In this document: positions 8,340 through 17,124 of the stretch, piece after piece
Position numbering within the stretch: position 1 is the first letter of the stretch
How the letters are laid out: each line of letters opens with the position of its first letter
NCBI RefSeq assembly: GCF_000308635.1
Contig: NZ_BAGD01000048.1
Coordinates: 37,859 to 101,858, forward strand
From: Nocardia otitidiscaviarum NBRC 14405
GTDB taxonomy: Bacteria > Actinomycetota > Actinomycetes > Mycobacteriales > Mycobacteriaceae
Direction: 5' to 3'
DNA: 64,000 bases
Notes under the pieces: generated by a model
The model's database searches: none
Seen by the model: only the letters and a program-made list of their open reading frames with translations
Told to the model about the DNA's origin: nothing
Translations under genes and position numbers: made by a program

Positions 8340-8419
8340 CCGAACTCGGTTGTTCTCGGCGATCTCCGGGTGTGACACGGTTCACGCCATCGTGTTACCT
8401 ACCCACCTGGAGGACGAAT

Positions 8420-10138
8420 ATGTCCACCTCCGTCGAAACCACGACGCCGTCGGGCGTCGGCGATGAGGACACCGGCCGTCTCGACGGCGCGTCGAAGCTG
8501 AGGATCTTCGGCGTCCTCGCGGTGATCGTGCTGTTCACCGAGGTCGCACCCATGCAGTACGTCATGGTGTCGGCGGCGCTGCGCCAGATCGCGCCCAGCT
8601 TCCCGACCGTGGGCGCCAATCTGAACTGGGCCATCATCATCTTCGGCGTCATCGGCGCCGCCACCTCACCGCTCATCGGCAAGCTGAGCGATATCTGGGG
8701 CAAGAAGAAGATGTTCCTCACCTGCGGCGTGCTGTTCATGATCGGCTGCGTCATCTGCGCGGTCACCAGCAACTGGCTGCTGTTCCTGTTCGGCCGGGGA
8801 CTCCAGGCGACGGCCATCGCCACCGCGGTGATCTCCTACGGACTCATTCGAGATCTCATGCCGCGCAGGCTGGTTCCGGTCGGCATCGGCATCGCCGCCA
8901 CCGGACTGGGCGTCTCGGCGCTGGCCGGTCCGCTCATCGGCGGCTGGATCGTGGAGCACAACAGCTGGCGCGCCATCTTCTGGTTCCTGTTCATCTTCAC
9001 CGCCGTGATGATTCCGCTGGTGATCCTGGTGGTGCCGGAATCGAAACTGCGGGTGCCGCAGCGGCTCGACGTCGTCGGTGCGGCCCTGCTGGGCGCGGGC
9101 GCGGTGCTGACCCTGATCTACCTGGACAACGGTCAGGCGTGGGGATGGACCGAGCCGACCTCGCTGGCGTACCTGATCGGCGGCCTGGTGCTGCTGGCGC
9201 TGTTCCCGGTGGTGGAGCTGCGGGTGAAACAGCCGATCATGGATATGAAGCTGCTGTTCACGCCGCGGGTGAGCGTGGTGCTGTTCATCGCCCTGCTGGC
9301 CTCGTTCATGATCGGGTACCAGTCCTACGCCATCGGCTACATGACCCAGTCGCCGCCCGAGTCCGCGGTGGCCGGCGAGGTCACCGCCGCCACCTGGGAG
9401 CAGGTGAAAGCCGGTGCGATGCAGCAGGCGCAGGCCGCCGCCGAGGAGCAGGCCCGCGCACAGCTGCCGCCCGGGGTGGAGCTGCCGCCGGGCGCGGTCC
9501 AGGTGCCCGAGGAGCCGGTGCTCGCGCAGCTGCCGCCGGATATGGTGCGGGTGCAGATGAATCCGGGGTATTCCTACGGCGAGGGCTTCAGTCTGCTGGA
9601 GTTCGCCACCCACCTCGCGTTGGCGCAGGCGGTGATCTCCATGATCTTCGGCTTCGTGGCCGGGCTGTGGATTCGCCGATCCGGTGCGCGCATACCGCTG
9701 ATCGTGGCGCTGTGCATCTTCGTCGGCGCGGCCGTCGCCTATGCCGCGCTCGGGCACGGCTGGGTGACCCTCGCCCTGATCAGCGCGGTCTTCGGAATCG
9801 CGTTCGGCATCTACTACGCGGCCACCCCCAATCTCATCGTGGAGGCGGTGCCCGCCCAGCAGCAGGGCGTCAGCGCGGGCATGCTCGGCGTCATGCAGGC
9901 CATGGGCGTGGCCATCGGACTCGCGGTGGCGACCGCCTTCCTGCACGCCAATCCGGTCGCCGCGGATGTGACGGTGACCGGGCAGCCGACGGTCACCAGT
10001 GAGATCCCGCTGCTGTTCTCCGATCGCGGGTACGAGATCACCTTCTGGGTGATCGCCGCGACCTCGCTCATCGCGCTGCTCGGCGCGATCTGGATGAAGC
10101 ACGGCCGCACCCCGGCCACCGGCGGCACCGCCTACTGA
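8420..10138 (+). CDS. MFS transporter, DHA2-like 14-TM type
   Basis: This 572-residue membrane protein has the MFS motif A-like segment GKLSDIWGKKKMF after TM2 and a motif C-like stretch with GLGVSALAGPLIGGWI in TM5. Its length fits 14-TM drug/H+ antiporters. The start is ATG 8420 behind CTGGAGGA; a frame beginning at 8372 is rejected because it would place the site inside the gene. Between about residues 310 and 390 there is a long hydrophilic loop rich in Gln, Ala and Pro (QAQAAAEEQARAQLPPGVEL), larger than in ordinary DHA2 pumps. Context (PadR upstream, steroid-type enzymes on both sides) suggests export of a toxic intermediate or uptake of the growth substrate; direction cannot be told. 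Confidence 0.88.
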   Translation: MSTSVETTTPSGVGDEDTGRLDGASKLRIFGVLAVIVLFTEVAPMQYVMVSAALRQIAPSFPTVGANLNWAIIIFGVIGAATSPLIGKLSDIWGKKKMFLTCGVLFMIGCVICAVTSNWLLFLFGRGLQATAIATAVISYGLIRDLMPRRLVPVGIGIAATGLGVSALAGPLIGGWIVEHNSWRAIFWFLFIFTAVMIPLVILVVPESKLRVPQRLDVVGAALLGAGAVLTLIYLDNGQAWGWTEPTSLAYLIGGLVLLALFPVVELRVKQPIMDMKLLFTPRVSVVLFIALLASFMIGYQSYAIGYMTQSPPESAVAGEVTAATWEQVKAGAMQQAQAAAEEQARAQLPPGVELPPGAVQVPEEPVLAQLPPDMVRVQMNPGYSYGEGFSLLEFATHLALAQAVISMIFGFVAGLWIRRSGARIPLIVALCIFVGAAVAYAALGHGWVTLALISAVFGIAFGIYYAATPNLIVEAVPAQQQGVSAGMLGVMQAMGVAIGLAVATAFLHANPVAADVTVTGQPTVTSEIPLLFSDRGYEITFWVIAATSLIALLGAIWMKHGRTPATGGTAY

Positions 10139-10160
10139 GCGGACCGAGCCCGACCGCATG

Positions 10161-10189
10161 CGGCCCGGAGGCGATGTGCCTCCGGGCCG
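10161..10189 (+). terminator. Hairpin terminator after MFS gene
   Basis: A perfect 12-bp GC-rich stem (10161-10172 with 10178-10189, loop GATGT) lies 22 bases after the transporter stop codon. There is no T-tract. It separates the PadR/MFS unit from the ribBA promoter region. Confidence 0.7.
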
Positions 10190-10232
10190 TGTCCGGTGAT
10201 CGAGACGCGACCTCGCTCTTCTCCACCCGACA

Positions 10233-10249
10233 TATTTCGATGTGAAATA
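10233..10249. promoter_or_regulatory. Palindromic operator in front of ribBA
   Basis: TATTTCGATGTGAAATA matches the site at 6597-6613 in 15 of 17 positions. It sits just before the GGAGGAGG ribosome site and 19 bases from the ribBA start. No FMN-riboswitch-like leader is present between the upstream terminator (10189) and this site, so control by a protein at this palindrome is the simplest reading. Confidence 0.7.
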
Positions 10250-10268
10250 CCGGAGGAGGTGGTCGACG

Positions 10269-11498
10269 ATGACCGGTCAACTCGACCCGATCGCGAACGC
10301 GGTGGCGGCGCTCGCACGCGGCGACATGGTGCTCGTGGTGGACGACGAGAACCGCGAGAGCGAGGGCGATCTCGTGCTCGCCGCCGAGCACGCGACGGCC
10401 GAACGCATCGCGTTCCTGGTGCGGCACACCAGCGGTCTGCTGTGTGTCCCCATGCCGGGAGCCGATCTCGACCGACTTCGGCTGCCGCCCATGACCGCGG
10501 TGAACCAGGACCCCAGGGGAACCGCCTACGCGGTGGCGGTGGACGCCGCGTCGGGGGTGAGCACCGGGATCTCCGCCGCCGACCGGGCGCACACCATGCG
10601 ACTGCTGGCCGATCCGCACACGACTCCGGAGCATTTGACCCGCCCCGGGCACGTGCTGCCGCTGCGCGCGAATCCCCGTGGCGTACTGGGCCGTCCGGGC
10701 CATGCCGAAGCCGCCGTCGACCTGCTGCGACTGGCCGGAATGCGGCCCGCCGGGGTGATCGCGGAGGTGGTCACCGACGACGGTTCCGTGGCGAGGCTGC
10801 CCGAGCTGCTCGCCCTGGCGCGCGCCCACGACCTGCCCGTCATCTCCATCGCCGATCTCATCGCCTATCGAAAGCGGCTGGAGCCCGGTGTATCTCGGGT
10901 GGCCGAGACGCGCCTGCCCACTCCGGCGGGTGAGTTCCGGGTCATCGGCTACGCCGACGAGTATTCCGGCGCCGAGCATCTGACGCTGGTGTACGGGGAT
11001 CCGGCCGGCACGGACACCCTCGTCCGCGTGCATTCGGAATGCCTCACCGGTGACGCCTTCGGTTCCCTGCGCTGCGATTGCGGCGCACAGCTCGACGCCG
11101 CCCTGCGGGCCGTCGCCCACGCGGGCCGCGGGGTGGTGGTGTACCTGCGCGGCCAGGAGGGCCGGGGTATCGGCCTGCTGAACAAGCTGCGCGCCTACGA
11201 ATTACAGGACGACGGCGCCGACACCGTGGACGCCAATCTCGCCCTCGGCCTACCCGTCGACGACCGCGATTACGCTGCCGCCGCCCGCATCCTCGCCGAC
11301 CTCGGGGTGCGTTCCGCACGGCTGCTCAGCAACAACCCCGCCAAACAGTCCGGGCTCGAGGCGCACGGCATCGCGGTCACCGACCGCATCCCCCTGCAAA
11401 CCCGCCCGACCGAACACAATGTGCGCTACCTGCGCACCAAGCGCGACCGCATGCGACATCAACTCACCGACGTGGACCCGGCCGTCGGCTACCCCTGA
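10269..11498 (+). CDS. ribBA: RibBA: DHBP synthase / GTP cyclohydrolase II
   Basis: This 409-residue bifunctional enzyme supplies both branches of riboflavin synthesis. The N-terminal half (about 1-205) is 3,4-dihydroxy-2-butanone-4-phosphate synthase with the [16 protein letters not shown] metal/substrate loop. The C-terminal half is GTP cyclohydrolase II with the zinc-site segment [18 protein letters not shown] and [13 protein letters not shown]. The start is ATG 10269 after GGAGGAGG; a longer frame from 10242 would include that site. It stands alone, not in a rib operon, next to flavin-dependent catabolic genes and shares its upstream palindrome with the HsaB-like operon. I infer a second, pathway-dedicated copy. 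The 3' end overlaps the convergent TetR gene by 10 bp. Confidence 0.92.
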   Translation: MTGQLDPIANAVAALARGDMVLVVDDENRESEGDLVLAAEHATAERIAFLVRHTSGLLCVPMPGADLDRLRLPPMTAVNQDPRGTAYAVAVDAASGVSTGISAADRAHTMRLLADPHTTPEHLTRPGHVLPLRANPRGVLGRPGHAEAAVDLLRLAGMRPAGVIAEVVTDDGSVARLPELLALARAHDLPVISIADLIAYRKRLEPGVSRVAETRLPTPAGEFRVIGYADEYSGAEHLTLVYGDPAGTDTLVRVHSECLTGDAFGSLRCDCGAQLDAALRAVAHAGRGVVVYLRGQEGRGIGLLNKLRAYELQDDGADTVDANLALGLPVDDRDYAAAARILADLGVRSARLLSNNPAKQSGLEAHGIAVTDRIPLQTRPTEHNVRYLRTKRDRMRHQLTDVDPAVGYP

Positions 11499-12148
11499 TC
11501 CGCGGCCGCCTGGGTGACGTCGAGATCGCGGTTCGCGCGCTGTGGTGCGGCAGCCGCTTTCGATGCTTTCAGCAGGTTCTCCAGACGCGCCGCCATGGCC
11601 GCGCCCGCGGCGTGCAGGGGTTCGGACGAGCGGAGGGTGCGGCTCAGGATGAACGCGCCCTCGAGTGCGGACAGAATGGCGAGGATGGTCTCGCGGGCGT
11701 CGGTCGGAGCGAGGCCGCGACGCACGAAATAGCTAGTGCCCCGGTCGATCCAGTCGGTGATGACCTCGGCGGCGACCGCGCGCAGATCGGGTTCGCTGTC
11801 CGCGATCTCGCCCGCGACCGTGCCGACCGGGCACATGTTCATCCAACCGCTCTGCTCGATGGTGTCGGCGGCAGCGGCGAACGCGGCGGGGACGGCCGCG
11901 CGCAGATCGTCGTGCGGGTCCATGAGCAAGGGCAGCAGCTGGATGTAGGCCGCGCCGGAGGTGCGCAGCGCCTCGGCGGCGATCTGCGGCTTGCCGCCCG
12001 GGAAGTGGTGGTAGAGCGAGCCCATGGGCGCGCCCGAGGCGGTGGTGATCTGTTTGACCGTGACCGCGCTGTAGCCGTGCACCCGCATGAGCTCGGCGAC
12101 CGCCGTGACGAGGCGAGTCCTGGTACCGGTTGACATCTTCTCGCTCAC
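11489..12148 (-). CDS. TetR-family repressor (LmrA/YxaF-like)
   Basis: This 219-residue protein has a TetR N-terminal helix-turn-helix ([23 protein letters not shown], residues about 31-53) and a C-terminal ligand domain like that of LmrA/YxaF. The start is GTG 12148 or ATG 12136. It is divergent from the alpha/beta hydrolase gene. A 28-bp near-perfect palindrome lies exactly between the two starts, so it very likely represses both genes and is relieved by the hydrolase substrate or product. The stop lies inside the end of ribBA. Confidence 0.88.
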   Translation of the reverse strand: MSEKMSTGTRTRLVTAVAELMRVHGYSAVTVKQITTASGAPMGSLYHHFPGGKPQIAAEALRTSGAAYIQLLPLLMDPHDDLRAAVPAAFAAAADTIEQSGWMNMCPVGTVAGEIADSEPDLRAVAAEVITDWIDRGTSYFVRRGLAPTDARETILAILSALEGAFILSRTLRSSEPLHAAGAAMAARLENLLKASKAAAAPQRANRDLDVTQAAADQG

Positions 12149-12159
12149 CCCACCAGACT

Positions 12160-12187
12160 AGAGCAAACGCACTAGAGCGTCTGCTCT
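12160..12187. promoter_or_regulatory. TetR operator, 28-bp palindrome
   Basis: The half-sites AGAGCAAACGCACT and AGAGCGTCTGCTCT form an inverted repeat matching in 12 of 14 positions. It fills most of the 53-bp divergent region between the TetR gene (start 12148) and the hydrolase gene (start 12202). Position and symmetry make this a confident autoregulatory operator. Confidence 0.8.
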
Positions 12188-12201
12188 ACCGGAGGTGAGA
12201 G

Positions 12202-13044
12202 ATGCCCACTGTCGATATCGCCGCAGGTCGGATCCACTATGCCGAGCGCGGCGAGGGGCCGCCCGTGGTGCTGCTGCACGGCCTGCTCATGAACCACACC
12301 GTCTGGGACCCGGTGCTCGACCGGCTGCCCGAGGGGTTCCGGTACGTGCTGCCGGATCTGCCGCTGGGTGCGCATCCCGAGCCGATGCGCCCCGGCGCGG
12401 ACCTGAGTTTGCGCGGGCAGAACCGGATCATCGCCGACTTCCTCGCCGCCCTGGATCTACGCGCGGCGACCCTCGTGCACAACGATTGGGGCGGTGGGCT
12501 CTTCCTCACCGCGTACGGTCTGGACGAGCGGGTCGGGCGGCTGATCATCACCCCCTGCGAGGCATTCGACAACTTCCCGCCCGGATTGCCGGGCAAGACC
12601 GCCGTCCTCGCGTCCTACGCACCGGGCGGCGTCCGGCTGGCTCTGCGACAGCTGCGGATAGCGTGGCTGCGCCGGTCCCCACTCATGTTCGGCTGGATGG
12701 CACGCGAGCCGCTGCCGGACGAGATGGTGCGCGGCTGGACCGAATCCGGGCTGCGGGACCGGCGCATTCGCCGGGATCTGCTGTCCTACACCCGATCCGG
12801 CTTCCGCAAGGCCGATCTCATCGCGAATACCGAGGCGCTGCGGAACTTCTCGGGCGATGCCCTGGTGCTGTGGTCCGCGGCGGGCAGGGTGATGCCGCGC
12901 GAGCACGGCCGCCGCCTGGCCGAGTTGCTCCCGCACGGGCGGCTGGTCGAGATCGAGGACGCCTACGTGCTGTCCATGCTCGACCGCCCCGACGCGGTCG
13001 CCGCCGCCATGACATCCTTCCTGACAGGAGCCGCCGCGCACTGA
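12202..13044 (+). CDS. Alpha/beta hydrolase with Asp nucleophile, catalytic His not visible
   Basis: This 280-residue alpha/beta-hydrolase fold protein has the oxyanion segment LLHGLLMNHTVWD. The nucleophile elbow reads HNDWGG, placing Asp95 where esterases have Ser, as in haloalkane/fluoroacetate dehalogenases and epoxide hydrolases. In the usual C-terminal slot for the catalytic His (GH before a DRP motif), this protein reads EDAYVLSMLDRP; residues 255-256 are Tyr-Val, so the base appears lost. It starts at ATG 12202 with a GGAGG site. It is regulated with the TetR gene through the shared palindrome. It may be a dehalogenase-like enzyme with altered chemistry, or a binding protein; function is not assignable. 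Confidence 0.8.
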   Translation: MPTVDIAAGRIHYAERGEGPPVVLLHGLLMNHTVWDPVLDRLPEGFRYVLPDLPLGAHPEPMRPGADLSLRGQNRIIADFLAALDLRAATLVHNDWGGGLFLTAYGLDERVGRLIITPCEAFDNFPPGLPGKTAVLASYAPGGVRLALRQLRIAWLRRSPLMFGWMAREPLPDEMVRGWTESGLRDRRIRRDLLSYTRSGFRKADLIANTEALRNFSGDALVLWSAAGRVMPREHGRRLAELLPHGRLVEIEDAYVLSMLDRPDAVAAAMTSFLTGAAAH

Positions 13045-13148
13045 CCCCGCCGCCCCGGCACGATTCCGCCACGCGGCCCTGTCCGATTATTCCGGCTTTT
13101 ATTCGCGTGTGCTGGCCGAGACAGTGCGCGATACCTTAGGTTGATCCC

Positions 13149-15452
13149 ATGGCGCGGCGTGTCATCGGAAACCTCGCTGAAGAGGTCACAAGTTTCGTCG
13201 GCCGCCGCGACGAGCTGGCTACCGCGAAGCGCTTGCTGCCCTCCACCCGGGTGCTGACCCTGCTGGGACCGGGCGGAATGGGGAAGACCCGGCTGTCCAG
13301 ACAGGTCGGGAAGCTGGTGGCCCGAGCGTTCCCGGACGGCGTCTGGCTGGTGGAGCTGGCCGACGTGCAGGACCCGAACCTGGTGACGCTCAGCGTGGCC
13401 GAGACACTGGAGCTGCGCGACGAGACCACGGCCCCGCTGCCGCGGCTCACCGAATTCCTGGCCGACAAACGCCTGCTGCTGATTCTCGACAACTGTGAGC
13501 ATCTGATCGACGCGTGCGCCGCACTGGTGGGGCGGATCATCGCCACCACGCCGGATGTGCGGGTGCTGGCGACCAGCCGCGAGGTGCTGGGGATTCCCGG
13601 CGAGCAGGTGATGCCGGTCCCGCCGCTGCCGGTGCGGGAGGACGGGTCGGGCGAGGACGGCGACGCCATGCGCCTGTTCGTCGAACGAGCCAGCGCGGCG
13701 AACCCCGGTTTCACGGTGACGGCGGCGAACCGTCCCGTCCTCGCCGAGATCGTCAGCCGCCTGGAGGGCATGCCACTAGCCCTGGAACTGGCGGCCCTGC
13801 GCCTGCGCATGTTCACCCCCGAACAGATCCTGGCCCGCCTCGACGACACCATGGATCTGCTCAGCGCCGGCCCGCGCACGGCCCCGCAGCGCCAACAGAC
13901 CATCGAGGGCGCGATCCGCTGGAGCTACGACCTGTGCACTCCCGCCGAACAGCTGCTGTGGGAACAACTTTCGGTATTCGCGGGCGGCTTCGACATCGAT
14001 GCCGCCGAGGCGGTGTGCGATCTGGGCGGCGCGTCGCTCATGGAGGCGCTCACCGGCCTGGTGGACAAATCGGTGCTGACACCACGCTATGACGGCACGG
14101 TGGGCCGATATTCGATGCTGGAGCCCATCCGCCAGTTCGCCGCCGACCGACTGGCCGCGCGCGGCGATGTGCAGGCCGTGCGCACCCGCCATCGCGAGCA
14201 CTACCGGCAGCTGGCCCTGCGCGGCCAGACCGCCTATTGGACGGGCGAGGACGTGGCCTGGTTCCGCGACCTGACCCGGGAACACGCGAATCTCCGTGCG
14301 GCACTGCGCTCCGGACTCCAGGACGAGCCGCTGGCCACCATGGAGACGGTGAGCGTGCTGCGCCCGTTCTGGGAGCACCACCGCTTCCTCTCCGAGGGCT
14401 ACCGCTGGCTCACCGAAGCCCTGGAACTCAACCCCGAACCCACCCGGGCTCGCGCCCGCGCCCTGTCCTCCGCGGCCTCCCTGGCGGCCCTGCTGTCAGA
14501 TCAGGCGTCCGCGGCCCGCCTGGTCCACGAATGTCTGGTGCTGGCAACGGATCTCGGCAATACCGACCTGCTACCCGAAATCAACCTGGACCGCTCCCTG
14601 CTGGCCTTCACCGAGGGCGACGGCAGCCGAGCCCTGGAACTGGCCCGCACCGCCATCGACCTGGCCGTGGACACCGGCCAAACCGCCATCGAAATGGACA
14701 GCCACGCCTTCGCCTTCATGTGCGCGGAGGTCACCCACGCCACCGGCGGCGCGGAACTGGCCGAACGCTTCCTGAAGCTCACCGAGGATTCCGGCTCCCA
14801 CCTACTCGGCGGGCTGGCCCTGTGGACGGTCGGCATCGTGCACTGGCGACGCGGCGACTACGACACCGCCGCCCAGTACCACGTCCGCTCCATCGAACAA
14901 CTGGCCCTGTTCGAACGCTGCGTCTGGCTGGCCTCGGCCTTCGAGGGCCTGGCCTGGACCGAGGCCGCACGCGGCGAACCGCACCGCGCCGCCCGCCTGA
15001 TGGGCGCGGCCGAAACCCTGCAACGCAGCACGGTCCGCCTGGCCGACCACATCACCAGCGTCATAGCCGACGAGGAACGCCGCCGCGTCCGCGAGGCACT
15101 GGGGGACAAGATATTCCGCGAGCAGTTCGACGCCGGAGCCAACGTCCCGCTGGAAGACGCCATCGACTACGCCCTGGGCCGCACCCCCGCCCCGATCGCG
15201 GACCCCGAACCCTCGGCTCCCCGCCGTCCGCCACGCGTCTCCGCCACGACCACCGCCGAAACCGATGTCCTCACCCGACGAGAAAAGGACGTCGCGCGCC
15301 TGATAGCCGCCGGGTACAGCAATAAGCGCATTGCCACCGAATTGGTGATTTCCACTCGCACGGCGGAAACGCATGTGGAGCACATTCTCACCAAGCTCGG
15401 ATTCACATCACGAACACAGGTTGCGGCGTGGGCTCACGAGCATGGGCTGTGA
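13149..15452 (+). CDS. LuxR-type regulator with NB-ARC-like ATPase and repeat domain
   Basis: This 767-residue protein has a P-loop near residues 38-48 (LLGPGGMGKTRLS), a Walker B segment LLLILDNCEHL and a winged segment after the ATPase. A long helical TPR-like middle follows, and a C-terminal LuxR/FixJ helix-turn-helix (LTRREKDVARLIAAGYSNKRIA to about residue 767) ends the protein. This architecture is common in actinomycetes: ATP-dependent oligomerisation couples an unknown signal to transcription activation. The start is ATG 13149. No cognate target is obvious; it stands alone between the hydrolase and the DUF222 gene, transcribed in the same direction. Confidence 0.85.
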   Translation: MARRVIGNLAEEVTSFVGRRDELATAKRLLPSTRVLTLLGPGGMGKTRLSRQVGKLVARAFPDGVWLVELADVQDPNLVTLSVAETLELRDETTAPLPRLTEFLADKRLLLILDNCEHLIDACAALVGRIIATTPDVRVLATSREVLGIPGEQVMPVPPLPVREDGSGEDGDAMRLFVERASAANPGFTVTAANRPVLAEIVSRLEGMPLALELAALRLRMFTPEQILARLDDTMDLLSAGPRTAPQRQQTIEGAIRWSYDLCTPAEQLLWEQLSVFAGGFDIDAAEAVCDLGGASLMEALTGLVDKSVLTPRYDGTVGRYSMLEPIRQFAADRLAARGDVQAVRTRHREHYRQLALRGQTAYWTGEDVAWFRDLTREHANLRAALRSGLQDEPLATMETVSVLRPFWEHHRFLSEGYRWLTEALELNPEPTRARARALSSAASLAALLSDQASAARLVHECLVLATDLGNTDLLPEINLDRSLLAFTEGDGSRALELARTAIDLAVDTGQTAIEMDSHAFAFMCAEVTHATGGAELAERFLKLTEDSGSHLLGGLALWTVGIVHWRRGDYDTAAQYHVRSIEQLALFERCVWLASAFEGLAWTEAARGEPHRAARLMGAAETLQRSTVRLADHITSVIADEERRRVREALGDKIFREQFDAGANVPLEDAIDYALGRTPAPIADPEPSAPRRPPRVSATTTAETDVLTRREKDVARLIAAGYSNKRIATELVISTRTAETHVEHILTKLGFTSRTQVAAWAHEHGL

Positions 15453-15534
15453 AATAGGCCCGGAACGGACATTTCGTATCTGAATATCCGCAGTTCAGAT
15501 GCTATTTTCCCTTCTACCGCAATGCATTTCGCGA

Positions 15535-15540
15535 TAGAAT
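15535..15540 (+). promoter_or_regulatory. Likely -10 element of a leaderless DUF222-HNH transcript
   Basis: TAGAAT fits the actinobacterial -10 consensus and ends 6 bases before the ATG at 15547, so transcription would start at or next to the start codon. No ribosome site is seen between them. No clear -35 was found, which is usual for such promoters. Confidence 0.5.
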
Positions 15541-15546
15541 GGACGC

Positions 15547-17124
15547 ATGAATCCGGGGGAGGGAATCCACGACAGCGGTATCGCCGCTGTGCGCGCGGGC
15601 TTGACCGCGTTGCAGACCGTGGATCTGACCACCCTTCCCGATGACGAGTTCGAGGGCCTGCTCGCCGCTTTCGAGACCTGCCGCCGGATAGCGGAGTCGG
15701 TGTCGCATCGCCTGCTCATCGAAACCAGCGACCGACACCTGCCCCGCATGATCGGCCGCCGCGGTCTGCACCGCTACCTGGTGGAGACCCTGCGCCTGTC
15801 CCGCTTCGAAGCCGCCTCCCGCATCGACGCCGCCCACGCCCTGGGAGTGTTCCGCGAACCCAGCGGCGCGATCCGCGAACCCGCGCTGCCCGCCACCGCG
15901 ACCGCCCAAGCCGAGGGCGCGATCTCGCCCACCCACGCCCGCGCGGTCATGCGCGTGATGCACCGGCTGCCCGACGCCATCGACACCGCCACCCGCGCCC
16001 TCGCCGAAGAACACCTCGCCGACGCCGCCCGCACCCTCGCCCCCGAACAACTCACCCACGTCGGAGACCGCCTGCTCGGCTTCCTCGACCCCGACGGAAC
16101 CCTCACCACCGACCATGACCGCGCCCGCCAGCGCGGACTCACCCTCTCCCCACAACGCCTCGACGGCATGTCCGACCTCACCGGATGCATCGACCCCGAG
16201 TTACGGGCGTTGCTCGACACCGTCCTGGCGAAATGGGCGCGACCGGGCATGTGCATGCCCGACGACCCCGACAGCCCCCGCCCCGGCACCCACGACCCCG
16301 AGGACTCCGACGGAGTCAACGCCCACGGCATGAGTGTCGACACCGTCCGCGCCAACGGGGTCGGTATCGGCGGTGTCGGTGCTGGCGGTGTCACTGTCGC
16401 CGGTTTCGGTGCCGCCGGGTTCGATCCCGCCCGCCTGCACGCGGCCATCGCCCGCGACACCCGCACCACCACCCAACGCAACCACGACGCACTCAAAGCG
16501 TTCCTGTCCTCCGACGGCGGCCCCGGCCGCACCGACCTCGGTACCCACCGCGGACTGCCGGTCGCGGTCACCCTGACCATGGACGTCACCGACCTACTGC
16601 GCGGCACCGGCCACGCGGTCACCGCGACCGGCACCACCATCCCGATCCGCGACGCCTGGCGGATGGCCGAAGGCGCCATCCCGCTCCTGATGATCTTCGA
16701 CAAACACCACGGCAAACCCCTCTACCTCGGCGAAGGCCCCCGCCTCGCCAACAATTGGCAGCGCCGCGCCAAAACCGCCATCGAACGCGGCTGCACCCGC
16801 CCCGGCTGCACCGCCCCCGCCACCATGTGCGCCATGCACCACATCATCCCCTGGGCCACAGGCGGCCCCACCGACATCGACAACCTGACCCTGGTCTGCG
16901 ACAGCTGCCACGCCCACATCACCGCCGACCCCGACAACCCCCACGGGTGGGCCACCGAGACAGTCCCGGCCGGATCCGCGTTGGCCGGACGCACCCAATG
17001 GCGGCCACCAGTCGAGATCGACCCGCACCGCACCCCGCAGGTCAACCACCTCCACCACCCCGAACACATCCTGGCCGAAAGCCTGAAACGCTACCGCGCC
17101 AAACTCACCCGCCTCCGCAACTAA
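15547..17124 (+). CDS. DUF222 / HNH endonuclease-domain protein (13E12-repeat family)
   Basis: This 525-residue protein has an N-terminal DUF222 domain (about residues 35-340) and a C-terminal HNH nuclease motif (CTRPGC, MHHIIPWATGG, DNLTLVCDSCHAHI) with paired Cys for zinc. These proteins are multicopy and highly similar within actinomycete genomes and are suspected of mobility or of acting as recombination substrates; their function is unproven. Residues about 268-296 form a Gly/Val repeat (GVGIGGVGAGGVTVAGFG) that interrupts the domain. The gene lies between regulators and a 790-bp gene-free tract within the steroid-type region. A -10 box 6 bases upstream suggests a leaderless mRNA. Confidence 0.85.
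   Translation: MNPGEGIHDSGIAAVRAGLTALQTVDLTTLPDDEFEGLLAAFETCRRIAESVSHRLLIETSDRHLPRMIGRRGLHRYLVETLRLSRFEAASRIDAAHALGVFREPSGAIREPALPATATAQAEGAISPTHARAVMRVMHRLPDAIDTATRALAEEHLADAARTLAPEQLTHVGDRLLGFLDPDGTLTTDHDRARQRGLTLSPQRLDGMSDLTGCIDPELRALLDTVLAKWARPGMCMPDDPDSPRPGTHDPEDSDGVNAHGMSVDTVRANGVGIGGVGAGGVTVAGFGAAGFDPARLHAAIARDTRTTTQRNHDALKAFLSSDGGPGRTDLGTHRGLPVAVTLTMDVTDLLRGTGHAVTATGTTIPIRDAWRMAEGAIPLLMIFDKHHGKPLYLGEGPRLANNWQRRAKTAIERGCTRPGCTAPATMCAMHHIIPWATGGPTDIDNLTLVCDSCHAHITADPDNPHGWATETVPAGSALAGRTQWRPPVEIDPHRTPQVNHLHHPEHILAESLKRYRAKLTRLRN

Noticed and set aside
10190..10268. FMN riboswitch in front of ribBA
   Set aside because: The leader after the upstream terminator is under 80 bases and has none of the conserved RFN stems; only the short palindrome is present.
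15448..15456. TGTGAAATA half-site resembling the ribBA palindrome
   Set aside because: It overlaps the end of the LuxR coding sequence and lacks the opposite half, so it is most likely chance.
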